This document shows, piece by piece, positions 7,353-15,468 of a stretch of DNA of 64,000 bases. Both the position numbers and the translations under genes were made by a program. A model generated the notes under the pieces. That model saw nothing but the letters and a program-made list of their open reading frames with translations, made no database searches and was not told where the DNA came from. Origin of the DNA: Mycobacterium sp. URHB0044 (GTDB lineage Bacteria; Actinomycetota; Actinomycetes; Mycobacteriales; Mycobacteriaceae); assembly GCF_000620625.1 (NCBI RefSeq), contig NZ_JIAW01000005.1, positions 62,001 through 126,000 of the forward strand, read 5' to 3'. How positions within the stretch are numbered: the first letter of the stretch is position 1; each line of letters opens with the position of its first letter.

Positions 7353-7682
7353 TCATTCTCCCTTCAGATAGTCGTCGAGTTGATCAAGCCGCCGTTCCCA
7401 CTCCGTGCGCTGGCTACCGAGCCACTGCTCCGCTTCGCGCAATGCCTTCGGTTCGATCCGACAGCTGCGCACCCGGCCGGTCTTCTCAGTGACGATCACG
7501 CCAGCGGCCTCCAACACCTGGAGGTGCTGCATCACCGCAGGCAATGACATCGTCAGCGGCTCGGCCAACGCCTTCACCGCAGCTGGTCCGCGCATCAATC
7601 GCTCCACGATCGCCCGCCGGGTCGGGTCGGCGAGCGCCTGGAACACACGGCCGATCCGGTCGGTGTCGGAATGGTTAGGCAC
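7353..7682 (-). CDS. ArsR family transcriptional regulator
   Basis: A 109-aa winged-helix protein: RVFQALADPTRRAIVERL, then PLTMSLPAVMQHLQVLEAAGVI (recognition helix) and TEKTGRVRSCRIEPKALRE (wing). It lacks the CxC metal site of classical ArsR, placing it in the SRPBCC-linked group. GTG 7682 is chosen because -35 TTGACT (7718-7713) and -10 AATAGT (7695-7690), 17 bp apart, predict transcription starting almost at this codon, giving a leaderless message. An inverted repeat overlaps the start. It heads the operon with SRPBCC and VOC genes. Confidence 0.85.
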   Translation of the reverse strand: MPNHSDTDRIGRVFQALADPTRRAIVERLMRGPAAVKALAEPLTMSLPAVMQHLQVLEAAGVIVTEKTGRVRSCRIEPKALREAEQWLGSQRTEWERRLDQLDDYLKGE

Positions 7683-7718
7683 ATGCTTAACTATTCCGCT
7701 CCGCCATGAGAAAGTCAA
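7674..7718 (-). promoter_or_regulatory. ArsR promoter with overlapping operator
   Basis: Minus-strand -35 TTGACT at 7718-7713, 17-bp spacer, -10 AATAGT at 7695-7690. The imperfect inverted repeat GTTAGGC-ACAT-GCTTAAC (7674-7691) spans the -10 region and the GTG start, where a repressor would block initiation. Confidence 0.6.
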
Positions 7719-7752
7719 GTAATTGGTTAACCATGCGGCTTACGTCGACGGC

Positions 7753-7789
7753 GGTGTCTGCGTCCAGCGTGAGGCCGGACGCAGACACC
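7753..7789 (-). terminator. Hairpin after alpha/beta hydrolase gene
   Basis: Perfect 13-bp stem: GGTGTCTGCGTCC (7753-7765) pairs with GGACGCAGACACC (7777-7789), with an 11-base loop. It lies just past the hydrolase stop at 7798 on the minus strand and before the ArsR promoter. No U-run follows. Confidence 0.6.
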
Positions 7790-7797
7790 CGTTCACG

Positions 7798-8556
7798 TCA
7801 GACCGAAACCGTGTCGGCTGCCCGACCAAGGTGGCGGGCGAAGAACCGAGCCGAGCTGTCACGCTCATAGTCGGGCACCGGGTGATGCCTGCCCGAGTAG
7901 GCGTGCAGCGTCTTCTCCTTCGAGGCGAAGGCGTCGAACAACGCGACCGCGGACATGCGGTCGAATTCCTCGTCGTCCCATGGAATTTGGTACTCGACCG
8001 GAATCGTGACCTGTCGTGCCGCCTCGATCAGTGCGTCGTCCACGAAGACCCCACCGAAGCTCGCAGCAGCGATCCGGGAGTCGACCGCCGTCAACAACAG
8101 CCCCGTTACGACACCCAACGACACGCCGCCGTAGCCGATTGGCGCGTCCATGCCGATCTCGGGCAGCGCCTGCAGGGCGTCCAGGGTCGCCTGCCATTCG
8201 GGCACCGCACGCTGGGCCAGCGACATGTTGAAGTCGATGACGATCGGGGCGATCGGCTGGCCCGCCGCCAGGGCCCGATGGATCGCTTCGGCCCACCGTT
8301 GATCTTGAAGATTTCGAGGCCGGTCACCGTGGCCGGGCGCGTCGATCGCGGCGACGGTGAACCCAAGAGTCGTGCAGTGCAGTGCACTGGCGACCAGCCC
8401 TGGCGCCTTCTTGTGCATGCCACCGGTGTGTCCCGCCAGCAGCAGGGGTGAGCCGGCGGTCGCGGTTGCGGGCGACCAGAGCACGCCAGTGATCTCGTCC
8501 AGAGTGAAATTGCGTTCGATGACACCGTTCGTCGATGTCTCAGAAGTGAATTGCAT
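7798..8556 (-). CDS. Alpha/beta hydrolase
   Basis: A 252-aa hydrolase. An oxyanion-hole loop region LLLAGHTGG, the strand-helix TVAAIDAPGHGDRP, and the nucleophile elbow GVSLG (Ser between Val and Leu) are visible, with C-terminal candidates Asp (DAFASKEKTLH) and His (GRHHPVPDYE). It resembles dienelactone-hydrolase/esterase-like proteins. A GAAAGG site precedes ATG 8556. It is followed by a strong hairpin and appears to be a single gene or the end of a short operon. The substrate is unknown. Confidence 0.82.
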   Translation of the reverse strand: MQFTSETSTNGVIERNFTLDEITGVLWSPATATAGSPLLLAGHTGGMHKKAPGLVASALHCTTLGFTVAAIDAPGHGDRPRNLQDQRWAEAIHRALAAGQPIAPIVIDFNMSLAQRAVPEWQATLDALQALPEIGMDAPIGYGGVSLGVVTGLLLTAVDSRIAAASFGGVFVDDALIEAARQVTIPVEYQIPWDDEEFDRMSAVALFDAFASKEKTLHAYSGRHHPVPDYERDSSARFFARHLGRAADTVSV

Positions 8557-8608
8557 GGTGTTGCCTTTCGGGAGTGCCGTGTTGAGGCGCTCCTGGCGAC
8601 ACCTACGT

Positions 8609-8662
8609 CTACCGCGCGACCGTGAACACGAGTGGGAGCGCCCACTTGGTTACAACGTTCAT
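8609..8662 (-). CDS. Possible 17-aa peptide or truncated gene start
   Basis: ATG 8662 is preceded by a very strong GAGGAGGTGA ribosome site 7 bases upstream. The frame encodes MNVVTKWALPLVFTVAR and stops at TAG. The peptide resembles the first transmembrane segment of a longer membrane protein. It lies between the HEAT-like gene and the hydrolase on the same strand. It could be a leader peptide or the stump of a deleted gene, as elsewhere in this region. Confidence 0.35.
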   Translation of the reverse strand: MNVVTKWALPLVFTVAR

Positions 8663-8705
8663 GGGTCTCACCTCCTCGCGGGATGTCACGGTCTCGCGCA
8701 CGCTA

Positions 8706-9236
8706 TCAATCCGAACCGGATCCCGTCCAACCCTTTTCCGCGTCGAGCAGACGGTCGAGCAACTCGCGAGCTGATTGGGCGGTAGGCGCTCCGCTGCCTT
8801 CGTGTTCGGCCATCAGTTGGAGATGCTGCTTCAGGTTTCGGATAGGAGCAATGATCGCGTACCTGGGTCGGACGACGGTTCCAGAAGGATCGACGAACTC
8901 TTCGCGGTCGCTCCGGAAGGCAGTGAACTCGATGAGGATTTCCAATGCGGCCCAGCGGATCCAGCTTTCACGTTCACGGGCAACGCGGGCCAGAAGCGGC
9001 GCAGCCGGCACCGCGGCTGGGTACAGGAGCCCGGCGTGGTTGTTGCCGACGGCGAACAGCATCGCGTTGTAAGCCGCCCGTCCCTCGTCCTCATCCGAAA
9101 CCGCCAATAGGAGCTCGAACGCCGCGGGCACGGTATCGGGTCGGTACCACTGAGCGGAGGGGGCCATCGCGTAGGCCGTCCAGTCAACCGCAGCAACTGC
9201 CTGCTGAATCCCTGGGCTCGCCGGACCGTTCGGCAT
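8706..9236 (-). CDS. HEAT-repeat-like hypothetical protein
   Basis: A 176-aa soluble, helical protein not assigned to a named family. The middle has paired helices typical of HEAT/armadillo repeats: PAAFELLLAVSDEDEGRAAYNAMLFAVGN, then VPAAPLLARVARERESWIRWAALEILIEF, then PIRNLKQHLQLMAEH. No catalytic motif or signal peptide is visible. ATG 9236 is chosen; an upstream in-frame GTG at 9242 adds two residues. A role in protein binding is only an inference. Confidence 0.6.
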   Translation of the reverse strand: MPNGPASPGIQQAVAAVDWTAYAMAPSAQWYRPDTVPAAFELLLAVSDEDEGRAAYNAMLFAVGNNHAGLLYPAAVPAAPLLARVARERESWIRWAALEILIEFTAFRSDREEFVDPSGTVVRPRYAIIAPIRNLKQHLQLMAEHEGSGAPTAQSARELLDRLLDAEKGWTGSGSD

Positions 9237-9324
9237 CGTCACACCGCGAACTGCCCGTGCAAGACATGCGAGCGAATAAGCTGTCCCCCAGCGGATTCAG
9301 TGCCGGCGGCCATCGTTGACGCGT

Positions 9325-10155
9325 TCAATCCGGTGCCGCCAACGGGCGGCCCAAGTGGTAGCCAAGGCGCATCTCGTAATCACCAGCCTGATTGCGCCCG
9401 GCCGCGAGCGCGGCAGCGAGGCGGCGTTTCGAGCCTGGCCACGCGAACGAGGCGAGGTAGATGTCGAGGGACGACATCATGTCCTCCGGCGACGGCAACG
9501 TGTACCTGTTGATCTGTTGTTTGACCGCTTCGATGGACTCCTTGTCGTAGGAGGCGACCCGGCGGGCCAATGTGTCTACCAGCGCATCGAGGTGCTTATC
9601 GTCGACTGTTCGGTTGACCCAGCCGTAACGCTCGGCCAGGTCGGCCGAGTAATCGTCGCTGGACAGTGCAACTTCCAATGCCCTGGCCCGACCCAATAGG
9701 CGGGGAAGGTGTTCCAGACCGCCTCCGCCGGGCAGGTTTCCGCTGGCGGTTTCGGGCTGGCAGAAGAGCGCACGCTCGCTGGCGAACCGCATGTCCATCG
9801 CCAGGGTGAACTCGTTGCCGATCCCGCGCACCCGCCCCCGGATCTTGGCGATCGACACCACCGGCAACCGTGAGAGGCGGGTGCTGGTGTCGATGACCAG
9901 CGGGTAGCCGGTCTCCCCCGAGTCCTTCGGCGTTTCCGCGACACGCGAGGTGTCGTAGTGATTCAAGAAGTAGTCCGGGTTGGCGGACTCGAACACCACC
10001 ACCCGCAGCTCGGGTGCGGATTTCATCTGGTCGATCAGCTCGGGCAATTCGACCAGCATCTCAGGGGTCACCAGATTGATCGGCGGGTTGTCGAACGTGA
10101 CCCGCCAGAGACGCTCGTCTTCGATGGCAACTGAAAAATGCGTCCACTGCGCCAC
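9325..10155 (-). CDS. Enoyl-CoA hydratase/isomerase family protein
   Basis: A 276-aa crotonase-fold protein: WRVTFDNPPINLVTPEMLVEL at the start, SIAKIRGRVRGIGNEFTLAMDMRFAS as the CoA/oxyanion region, and ETASGNLPGGGGLEHLPRLLGR. The usual second catalytic Glu pair of hydratases is not evident; the order fits isomerase-like or uncharacterised members. GTG 10155 is chosen because AGGAGG lies seven bases upstream; the open frame extends 18 bases further only through a weak TTG. It would act on acyl-CoA esters, perhaps in fatty-acid or aromatic breakdown. Confidence 0.82.
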   Translation of the reverse strand: MAQWTHFSVAIEDERLWRVTFDNPPINLVTPEMLVELPELIDQMKSAPELRVVVFESANPDYFLNHYDTSRVAETPKDSGETGYPLVIDTSTRLSRLPVVSIAKIRGRVRGIGNEFTLAMDMRFASERALFCQPETASGNLPGGGGLEHLPRLLGRARALEVALSSDDYSADLAERYGWVNRTVDDKHLDALVDTLARRVASYDKESIEAVKQQINRYTLPSPEDMMSSLDIYLASFAWPGSKRRLAAALAAGRNQAGDYEMRLGYHLGRPLAAPD

Positions 10156-10223
10156 TTTCACGCCTCCTGACAACGTCGCCGCTCGAGCAGAAGACCAGGA
10201 TACGCGGTGGCGGAGGCGACGTT

Positions 10224-10727
10224 TCAGGAGTTCGACTCTTGCGGAGGCGGCTTGTCGATCTGTTCACGGAGGATGTCTCCGTGACCGGCGTGTCTGGCGA
10301 ACTCTTGCGCCATGAAGAGCAGCGTCCAGCGCATGCTGACGCATCCCCGTCCTGGAACGTCGATGGTGTCGTCGAGCTCGAAGCGGGACGCGATCTCACG
10401 GGATCGTTGGCTGGCGCGTTCGAACTCGGCGATGACGTCTTCCACCGACTCGTCGTCGGCGACGGCGAAGGTGCCCAAGTCGCGGCGCGCGTATCCATCG
10501 CATTCGGATTCGTCGAGTCCCGCCCAGAAGCGTTGGAACCAAATCCTTTCCGCGGCAGCGGCATGCTTGATCAAGGAGATCGGCGTCGTCAGTGATGCAA
10601 CCAGCCGCCGGCGGGCGTCGGCTTCGGACAGCCCGCGTGCGGTCTCGATCAGCGCTTCGCGGTTGCCGTCGAGCATGTTCTCGATGATGGATCGTTCGGT
10701 GCCGTCGGTGATTCGTTTGATACTCAT
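10224..10727 (-). CDS. DinB/DUF664 family protein
   Basis: A 167-aa four-helix-bundle protein: ITDGTERSIIENMLDGNREALIETARGLSEADAR is the N-terminal helix pair, then ISLIKHAAAAERIWFQRF, with a metal-type His, and a late FMAQEFARHAGHGDILREQID with further His residues. Three His residues in these positions bind a divalent metal in DinB-like thiol-dependent enzymes, which in actinobacteria use mycothiol. The gene stands alone on the minus strand. The substrate is not known. Confidence 0.85.
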   Translation of the reverse strand: MSIKRITDGTERSIIENMLDGNREALIETARGLSEADARRRLVASLTTPISLIKHAAAAERIWFQRFWAGLDESECDGYARRDLGTFAVADDESVEDVIAEFERASQRSREIASRFELDDTIDVPGRGCVSMRWTLLFMAQEFARHAGHGDILREQIDKPPPQESNS

Positions 10728-10970
10728 GGGGTTTCACTCCATTCTCTTCTGTGGTTGAGGTGATCAATCCCGGGGGAACGGGGATGACAGCATCCGGCGT
10801 CAGTGGTCGGCCGGTGAAGGAGAAACTGTGATTCGCCCGCCGCGCGCGTAGATGGCGCACGGAGCGTGACGCGGAGACCAGGCGTCAACGCCGTAGTCCA
10901 AACCCGTCAGGAGGCAGTGCCTCGACTGAAGGATATCGCAGAGAGCGTCAAACCGGCTGCGTTGCCGGGA

Positions 10971-11900
10971 TCAGCCCTTCATCAGTTCGCCGACGTGCGC
11001 GCTGACCGACTCAGCGAGACCCTGCAGGTCGTACCCGCCTTCGAGGACTGCCGTCAGTCGGCCGTCGCAGTGTTTCTCCGCGGAATTCATGAGCTCCCGC
11101 GTGACCCACCCGAAGTCGTCGGCAGTCATCTGTAGCGACCCCAGCGGATCGCGTTCGTGCGCATCGAAGCCGGCCGACACGATGATGAGTTCGGGATGAA
11201 ATGCGTCGAGCGCGGGCAGGATTCGGTCTTGGAACGCTTCACGCATCTCGGCGCCGCCGTCTCCGGCGGACAGGGGCGAGTTGAAGATGTTGCCGACGCC
11301 GGATTCGTTGGTTGCGCCGGTCCCGGGGAACAACGGCATCTGATGCGTCGAGGCGTACAGCACGCTCGGGTCCGAGTAGAAGATTTCCTGTGTGCCGTTG
11401 CCGTGGTGGACGTCGAAGTCGACGATCGCCACGCGTTCCAGACCGTGATTCTGCTGTGCGTGGCGCGCACCGATGCTGATGTTGTTGAACAGGCAAAAGC
11501 CCATTGCGCGTTCGGTTTCCGCATGGTGGCCGGGCGGCCGGCATGCGACGAATGCGTTCTGCGCTGCACCGGTGAGCACCTTGTCGACGGCCTGCAGCGT
11601 GGCGCCGACGCCACGCAGCACGACCTCCCACGTCGACGGCTCCATCATCGTGTCACCGCCGTCGAGGTAGACATAGCCTTCGGCCGGTCGAGCCGCTTCC
11701 AACTCGTCCACGTAGCGATTGGAGTGGACGAGTCGCGTCGCGTCGAGTTCGGCGAGCTGTGCTTCCTCCCGCACCAGTGCGTCGAACTGTTCGTGCCCCA
11801 GCGTCGCCTCGACGGCGCGATACCGGTCCGGCCGCTCTGGGTGACCTGGCTCCGTCGCATGCAGCGCGAAACAGGAGTGGTGCAGCAGCAGAGTGGACAA
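10971..11900 (-). CDS. Histone deacetylase-family amidohydrolase
   Basis: A 309-aa arginase/deacetylase-fold enzyme. All active-site segments are present: HPERPDRY, CRPPGHHAE (catalytic His pair), VDFDVHHGNGT (zinc Asp/His), VSAGFDAHERDPLG (zinc Asp) and VLEGGYD. Bacterial relatives are acetylpolyamine or acuC-type lysine deacetylases acting in the cytoplasm. The start is TTG 11900, with GAGGAG ten bases upstream; the frame open to 12128 has no family similarity. The gene is not obviously in an operon. Confidence 0.88.
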   Translation of the reverse strand: MSTLLLHHSCFALHATEPGHPERPDRYRAVEATLGHEQFDALVREEAQLAELDATRLVHSNRYVDELEAARPAEGYVYLDGGDTMMEPSTWEVVLRGVGATLQAVDKVLTGAAQNAFVACRPPGHHAETERAMGFCLFNNISIGARHAQQNHGLERVAIVDFDVHHGNGTQEIFYSDPSVLYASTHQMPLFPGTGATNESGVGNIFNSPLSAGDGGAEMREAFQDRILPALDAFHPELIIVSAGFDAHERDPLGSLQMTADDFGWVTRELMNSAEKHCDGRLTAVLEGGYDLQGLAESVSAHVGELMKG

Positions 11901-12063
11901 TGTGGGGCAACTCCTCGATGGCTGACAGGTCAGAATACTGTATGCATGCCACTGTATCTGATGTGGTGGCTCGCCGGAAGACGCACTTCCCCCTGGGCCT
12001 TGTCGACTATTCGCAGGCGTTTTCGCGACGGCATCGCCGATTGTCAGCGCGTTCCAGGTGGGT

Positions 12064-12678
12064 TCACCGGATGACGCGGTAACGCAGATGGGCGACGCCC
12101 GGGGCTTCGAGCACGCGAACCAACTCAAGCCTGGGGGTGCCTGCCGAAAAGCCGTCGAAGAGGCGCTCGCCCGCGCCGAGGATCACGGGGCTCACTTGCA
12201 GGTCGATTTCGTCGACGACCCCGGCCTGGATTGCTTGCCGGGCGCAAGAGGCTCCCCCAGCGATGGATATGTCGCCGTCGCCGGCAGCCGCCTTCGCCTG
12301 GGTGTACGCGGACTCGATTCCGTCGGTGACGAAGTGGAAGGTGGTGCCACCCTCCATCTCGATTGGATCGTGTTCGTGATGAGTGAGGACGAAGACCGGG
12401 CAATGATACGGCGGGTTGTCACCCCACCATCCGGTCCAGTCCGAGCCTGCCCATTCGCCCCGAACGGGCCCGAACATGTTGCGGCCCATGATCGTCGCGC
12501 CCATGCCCTCCAACATGTCCGAGACCACCTGCCGGTTGACCGGGTGATCCCGGGCGGGGCCGATGTGCCATTCGTGGAGAGCCATCCCGCCAACGCCGAT
12601 CGGGTTGTCCATGCTCTGATCGGGCCCCGCGACATAGCCGTCGGCCGAGATGGACATCGAGAGGTTGGTTCGGGTCAT
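12064..12678 (-). CDS. Dihydrofolate reductase-family (RibD C-terminal) protein
   Basis: A 204-aa protein: NLSMSISADGYVAGPDQSMDNP at the start, the MGRNMFGP nucleotide loop, VFVLTHHEHDPIEMEGGTTFHFV, the glycine-rich DISIAGGASCARQAI and DLQVSPVILGAGERLF. This is the YwjB/YyaP-like DHFR superfamily group that binds NADPH; few have known substrates. A second member occurs at 15948-16541. The gene stands alone, and true folate reductase activity is unlikely. Confidence 0.85.
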   Translation of the reverse strand: MTRTNLSMSISADGYVAGPDQSMDNPIGVGGMALHEWHIGPARDHPVNRQVVSDMLEGMGATIMGRNMFGPVRGEWAGSDWTGWWGDNPPYHCPVFVLTHHEHDPIEMEGGTTFHFVTDGIESAYTQAKAAAGDGDISIAGGASCARQAIQAGVVDEIDLQVSPVILGAGERLFDGFSAGTPRLELVRVLEAPGVAHLRYRVIR

Positions 12679-12777
12679 GGCAAGCTCCGTTCGGAATCAG
12701 GTCTGTTGCGTCTGACTAGGCAGACCGCTGCGCGGTGGGAAACTCATCGGCCCCGCGCAGACGGCTGAGAGACGAGG

Positions 12778-12987
12778 TCATCGCAAGTCCTTCAGCATCG
12801 CAAGCGGAGCGGGCCATGTCCGTCGCCGACCAGTCGAAAGCCCTTGCGCTGGTAAAGGTTCTGCGCAGGGTTCCGAACATGAAAGAGGGCAATCTTCGAT
12901 GACGCAGGCGTGGCGTGCCATCTCAACGATGACGGCCGCATCTTCGGAGGTCGCCGAATGCAGTCGTATCGTCAGGTCAACGGGCAC
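12778..12987 (-). pseudogene. GNAT acetyltransferase remnant with internal deletion
   Basis: The N-terminal 33 residues, MPVDLTIRLHSATSEDAAVI then VEMARHACVIED, match the start of a GNAT enzyme. A different frame directly after reads KIALFHVRNPAQNLYQRKGF and RLVGDGHGPLRLRC, stopping at 12792, which is the conserved end of the same fold. The acetyl-CoA-binding middle (about 100 residues) is missing and the frame changes at the junction. The annotated 69-aa frame ends in nonsense. Non-functional by inference. Confidence 0.7.
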
Positions 12988-13091
12988 GGGCCAATTGTTG
13001 CAGTCCTCGGGACGGGGACGGACCTCTCGGCACAGGTGGACGCGTGAACTGTCGGTAAACGGGTACTACCTGGCGGTTGGAGGAGGAACCG

Positions 13092-13478
13092 ATGAACTCA
13101 CCGCTGATGGCGATTCGTCGGCGCACCGTCGGAGTGGTGATGGGGACTGCTTCGGTGCTGGGCCGCTTGGCAGGAGAAGCACGGGCCGTTGGCGACCGCA
13201 CGCTACGTCATCTGGGGCTGGACGGGATGCCGTTCCTCCCTTCCCCACCCCAGGTACGTTCGGCGCCGCCAGCCCGACACCTAGGGCTCGTCGCCGTCGA
13301 CGAATCGGTGGACGGTGATGGCAGCGCGGGCGCCGGCGGCGTCAACGTCGAGAGGGCGTTGAAGTTGGTCGGAGCGTTGGATCCAGCTACCTCGACGAGC
13401 CCGAAGGCCACCCGGCCAACGCCGAGGTCGGACTCGGGGGCGAAGGAAGCGATCGCCCCGCGTCAGCGTCGTCGCTGA
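13092..13478 (+). CDS. Hypothetical protein
   Basis: A 128-aa frame beginning [20 protein letters not shown], with one weak hydrophobic stretch near residues 12-27 and a low-complexity, basic C-terminus rich in Pro, Thr and Arg. No family is recognised. The support for coding is an excellent GGAGGAGGAACCG ribosome site before ATG 13092. It ends by overlapping a DUF1905 remnant on the other strand. It may be genuine or a truncated gene start in this decayed region. Confidence 0.4.
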   Translation: MNSPLMAIRRRTVGVVMGTASVLGRLAGEARAVGDRTLRHLGLDGMPFLPSPPQVRSAPPARHLGLVAVDESVDGDGSAGAGGVNVERALKLVGALDPATSTSPKATRPTPRSDSGAKEAIAPRQRRR

Positions 13479-13594
13479 GTCGACGGCTCCCTGGTGAACG
13501 AGGCCAGCTCGTGGGTGCCGTCGCCGAGAGCCATGAACGAACCGCGGAAGGGTCGGCCATCAACGGTGCCAACGACTTTCACCAGGCCGCGCGT
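13463..13594 (-). pseudogene. DUF1905 domain remnant
   Basis: About 30 residues, [20 protein letters not shown] and LGDGTHEL (about 13505-13594), match the core of DUF1905 proteins, which normally continue for 60 or more residues after Thr-His. Here the sequence turns into unrelated residues and stops at 13463, and there is no plausible start. This is a leftover of a deleted gene next to Arr. Confidence 0.6.
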
Positions 13595-13625
13595 GCATCG
13601 TCTCACCCATCTGCATGTGCTCGAC

Positions 13626-14054
13626 TTAGTCGTAGATGACGGCGAGCCCGCGGCGCTGGAGATCGGCCAAGCCTTCCCGCATGGCTTGCAGTTGCTCGGG
13701 TGAATGCCCCGACCATTCGGTGAGCTCACCGATGATCTTCACAGGCTCCCGGGTGCGGTAGGAGTGGGTTGGGTTCCCGGGAAACTTCTTGTCCGTGACG
13801 TTGGGGTCGTCCTCCAGTTCGCCTTGCGGCTCCACGATGTAGATACGGCCGGGGCCCTCGCCCGTAGCCAGCTCGGCTCCCCACACTGCGGCATCCAGTG
13901 TTCGCGTCACGTAGACGTGGTTCGCGACGCGCCCCTCCTCGTAGTTCGACGGGCGACCGGGCACAAGCAGATCGCCGATGGACAGATCGGCTTTGGTGCC
14001 GTGCAGCAGCGCGCCGGATTCGTGCACTTCAAAGCGTTGCGGTGTGCTCGTCAC
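13626..14054 (-). CDS. arr: NAD(+)-rifampin ADP-ribosyltransferase
   Basis: A 142-aa protein matching the mycobacterial Arr family: [77 protein letters not shown] and the end [15 protein letters not shown]. Arr transfers ADP-ribose from NAD to rifamycins and inactivates them. Length equals the Mycolicibacterium enzyme (about 143 aa). GTG 14054 is preferred because GGAGG lies five bases upstream; ATG 14066 is the alternative. All conserved segments are intact, so natural rifampicin tolerance is predicted. It is flanked by gene remnants. Confidence 0.92.
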   Translation of the reverse strand: MTSTPQRFEVHESGALLHGTKADLSIGDLLVPGRPSNYEEGRVANHVYVTRTLDAAVWGAELATGEGPGRIYIVEPQGELEDDPNVTDKKFPGNPTHSYRTREPVKIIGELTEWSGHSPEQLQAMREGLADLQRRGLAVIYD

Positions 14055-14066
14055 ATCGACCTCCAT

Positions 14067-14465
14067 CGAGTTCGGATATTGAATCGCGGCCAGCCATCAT
14101 CGTGTTGGTGAGATGACACGTCCGGATTGCTCGAATTGTGTTGTAGGACTTGACGGCAACATCGTGCACCACACTAGGGGCCTTGCCGCAAGCCCCCGTC
14201 CATGCCATATATTGGAGTGGGAACACGCAGAGGGCTCAGGCCTCGAGGTCTGGACTGCCGAGTTCCGCTCACCCCACCGGTACGTCGATCAAGCGTACGA
14301 ATCGTGACATCGCTCGCCAGGCTCTACGCACCGCCGTGCGCGACGAACACGACTTCGCAACGAACCCGGCTCGATGGCTGGATAAATCCCGCCGTCCGAT
14401 GGCGTTTACGGGGACGACACGCCATATCGGCGATGTCATCGGCACAGCCCTCAGGAGAAGAGAAC
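14067..14465. other. Gap with no supported gene
   Basis: About 400 bp between arr and the MBL-fold gene. Plus-strand frames run through it (one joins the MBL gene in frame) but have no family similarity and no ribosome site. It should hold the divergent promoters of arr and the MBL gene; a sequence with lower GC lies near 14195-14215. Nothing else is seen. Confidence 0.5.
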
Positions 14466-15380
14466 ATGAGCTTGGACACCACGTCACACCTCGGTACGTC
14501 GGTGCGAGACGAGTTGGTTCCGTCGCGCTATGCGCAGCGGGTCGGTGACATCGAGGTGCTGGTGATCAGTGACGGGGTACTGCCGATCACTGCCGTGACG
14601 ATGGCCACGAACGCCCCTCCTGCCGATCTGTCGGCTTGGCTCAAGGACATGTACCTGCCGCCCGAGGTCCTCGACTGGCCGCTGAACGTGGCCGTCGTGC
14701 GCAGCGGCGGCAAGACCATCCTCATCGACTCGGGGCTGGGAACGGAGTTCCCGGACTTCCCGCGCGCCGGGCAGCTGGCCATGCGACTGGTCGCCGCCGG
14801 AGTCGATCCCGCATCCGTGACCGACGTGGTGCTCACCCACTTGCACATGGACCACGTCGGCGGGCTGCTGGTCGACGGGCTGAGGAATCAGCTGCGCCCG
14901 GACCTGCGGGTCCACCTTGCGGCGGCCGAGGCCGAATTCTGGGAGGCTCCCGATTTCTCCCGCACCGTCATGCCGGAACCGATCCCGGAGGTGCTCCGCA
15001 GGACCGCTGCGCAGTTCCTGGAGGTCTATCGCAACCAGCTGCAGCCCTTCGAGACCGAGTACGAAGTGGCGCCCGGCGTGTTGCTCCGCCGAACCGGCGG
15101 CCACACCCCCGGCCACAGCATCGTCCGCGTGGAGTCTCGCGGTGAGGCGCTGACGTTCGCCGGTGACGCAGTGTTCCAGCCCGGGTTCGAAAACCCCGAG
15201 TGGCAGAACGGATTCGAACACGACCCCGAGGAAGCAGCTCGGGTCCGGGTCGGTCTGCTCCGTGAACTGGCGGCGAGCGGCGAGCAACTGGTGGCCACTC
15301 ACCTACCGTTCCCGTCCCTCTGCCACGTGGCAGTCGCGGGCAACGCATTTCGCTTCGTACCGACCAACTGGGATTACTGA
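14466..15380 (+). CDS. MBL-fold metallo-hydrolase
   Basis: A 304-aa metallo-beta-lactamase-fold enzyme. The signature THLHMDHVGG supplies the metal-binding His/Asp set, followed by TGGHTPGHSIV, LTFAGDAVFQPGFENP and the late VATHLPFPSLCHVA His. The N-terminal part IEVLVISDGVLPI is typical of the lactonase/quorum-quenching-like branch. ATG 14466 with AGGAGAAGAG upstream is chosen. It probably hydrolyses a lactone or ester; the exact substrate is not clear. A perfect hairpin follows the gene. Confidence 0.85.
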   Translation: MSLDTTSHLGTSVRDELVPSRYAQRVGDIEVLVISDGVLPITAVTMATNAPPADLSAWLKDMYLPPEVLDWPLNVAVVRSGGKTILIDSGLGTEFPDFPRAGQLAMRLVAAGVDPASVTDVVLTHLHMDHVGGLLVDGLRNQLRPDLRVHLAAAEAEFWEAPDFSRTVMPEPIPEVLRRTAAQFLEVYRNQLQPFETEYEVAPGVLLRRTGGHTPGHSIVRVESRGEALTFAGDAVFQPGFENPEWQNGFEHDPEEAARVRVGLLRELAASGEQLVATHLPFPSLCHVAVAGNAFRFVPTNWDY

Positions 15381-15417
15381 CCGCTCGATCGGACGAAAGG
15401 CATCTCGCCGAGGGACT

Positions 15418-15455
15418 CGCTGTCGACCGGGGGTAGCTCGCTCCGGTCGACAGCG
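15418..15455. terminator. Bidirectional terminator hairpin
   Basis: Perfect 13-bp stem: CGCTGTCGACCGG (15418-15430) pairs with CCGGTCGACAGCG (15443-15455), 12-base loop. It separates the convergent MBL gene (ends 15380) and the exported peptide gene (ends 15469). Confidence 0.7.
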
Positions 15456-15468
15456 CGGTTCACCATGC

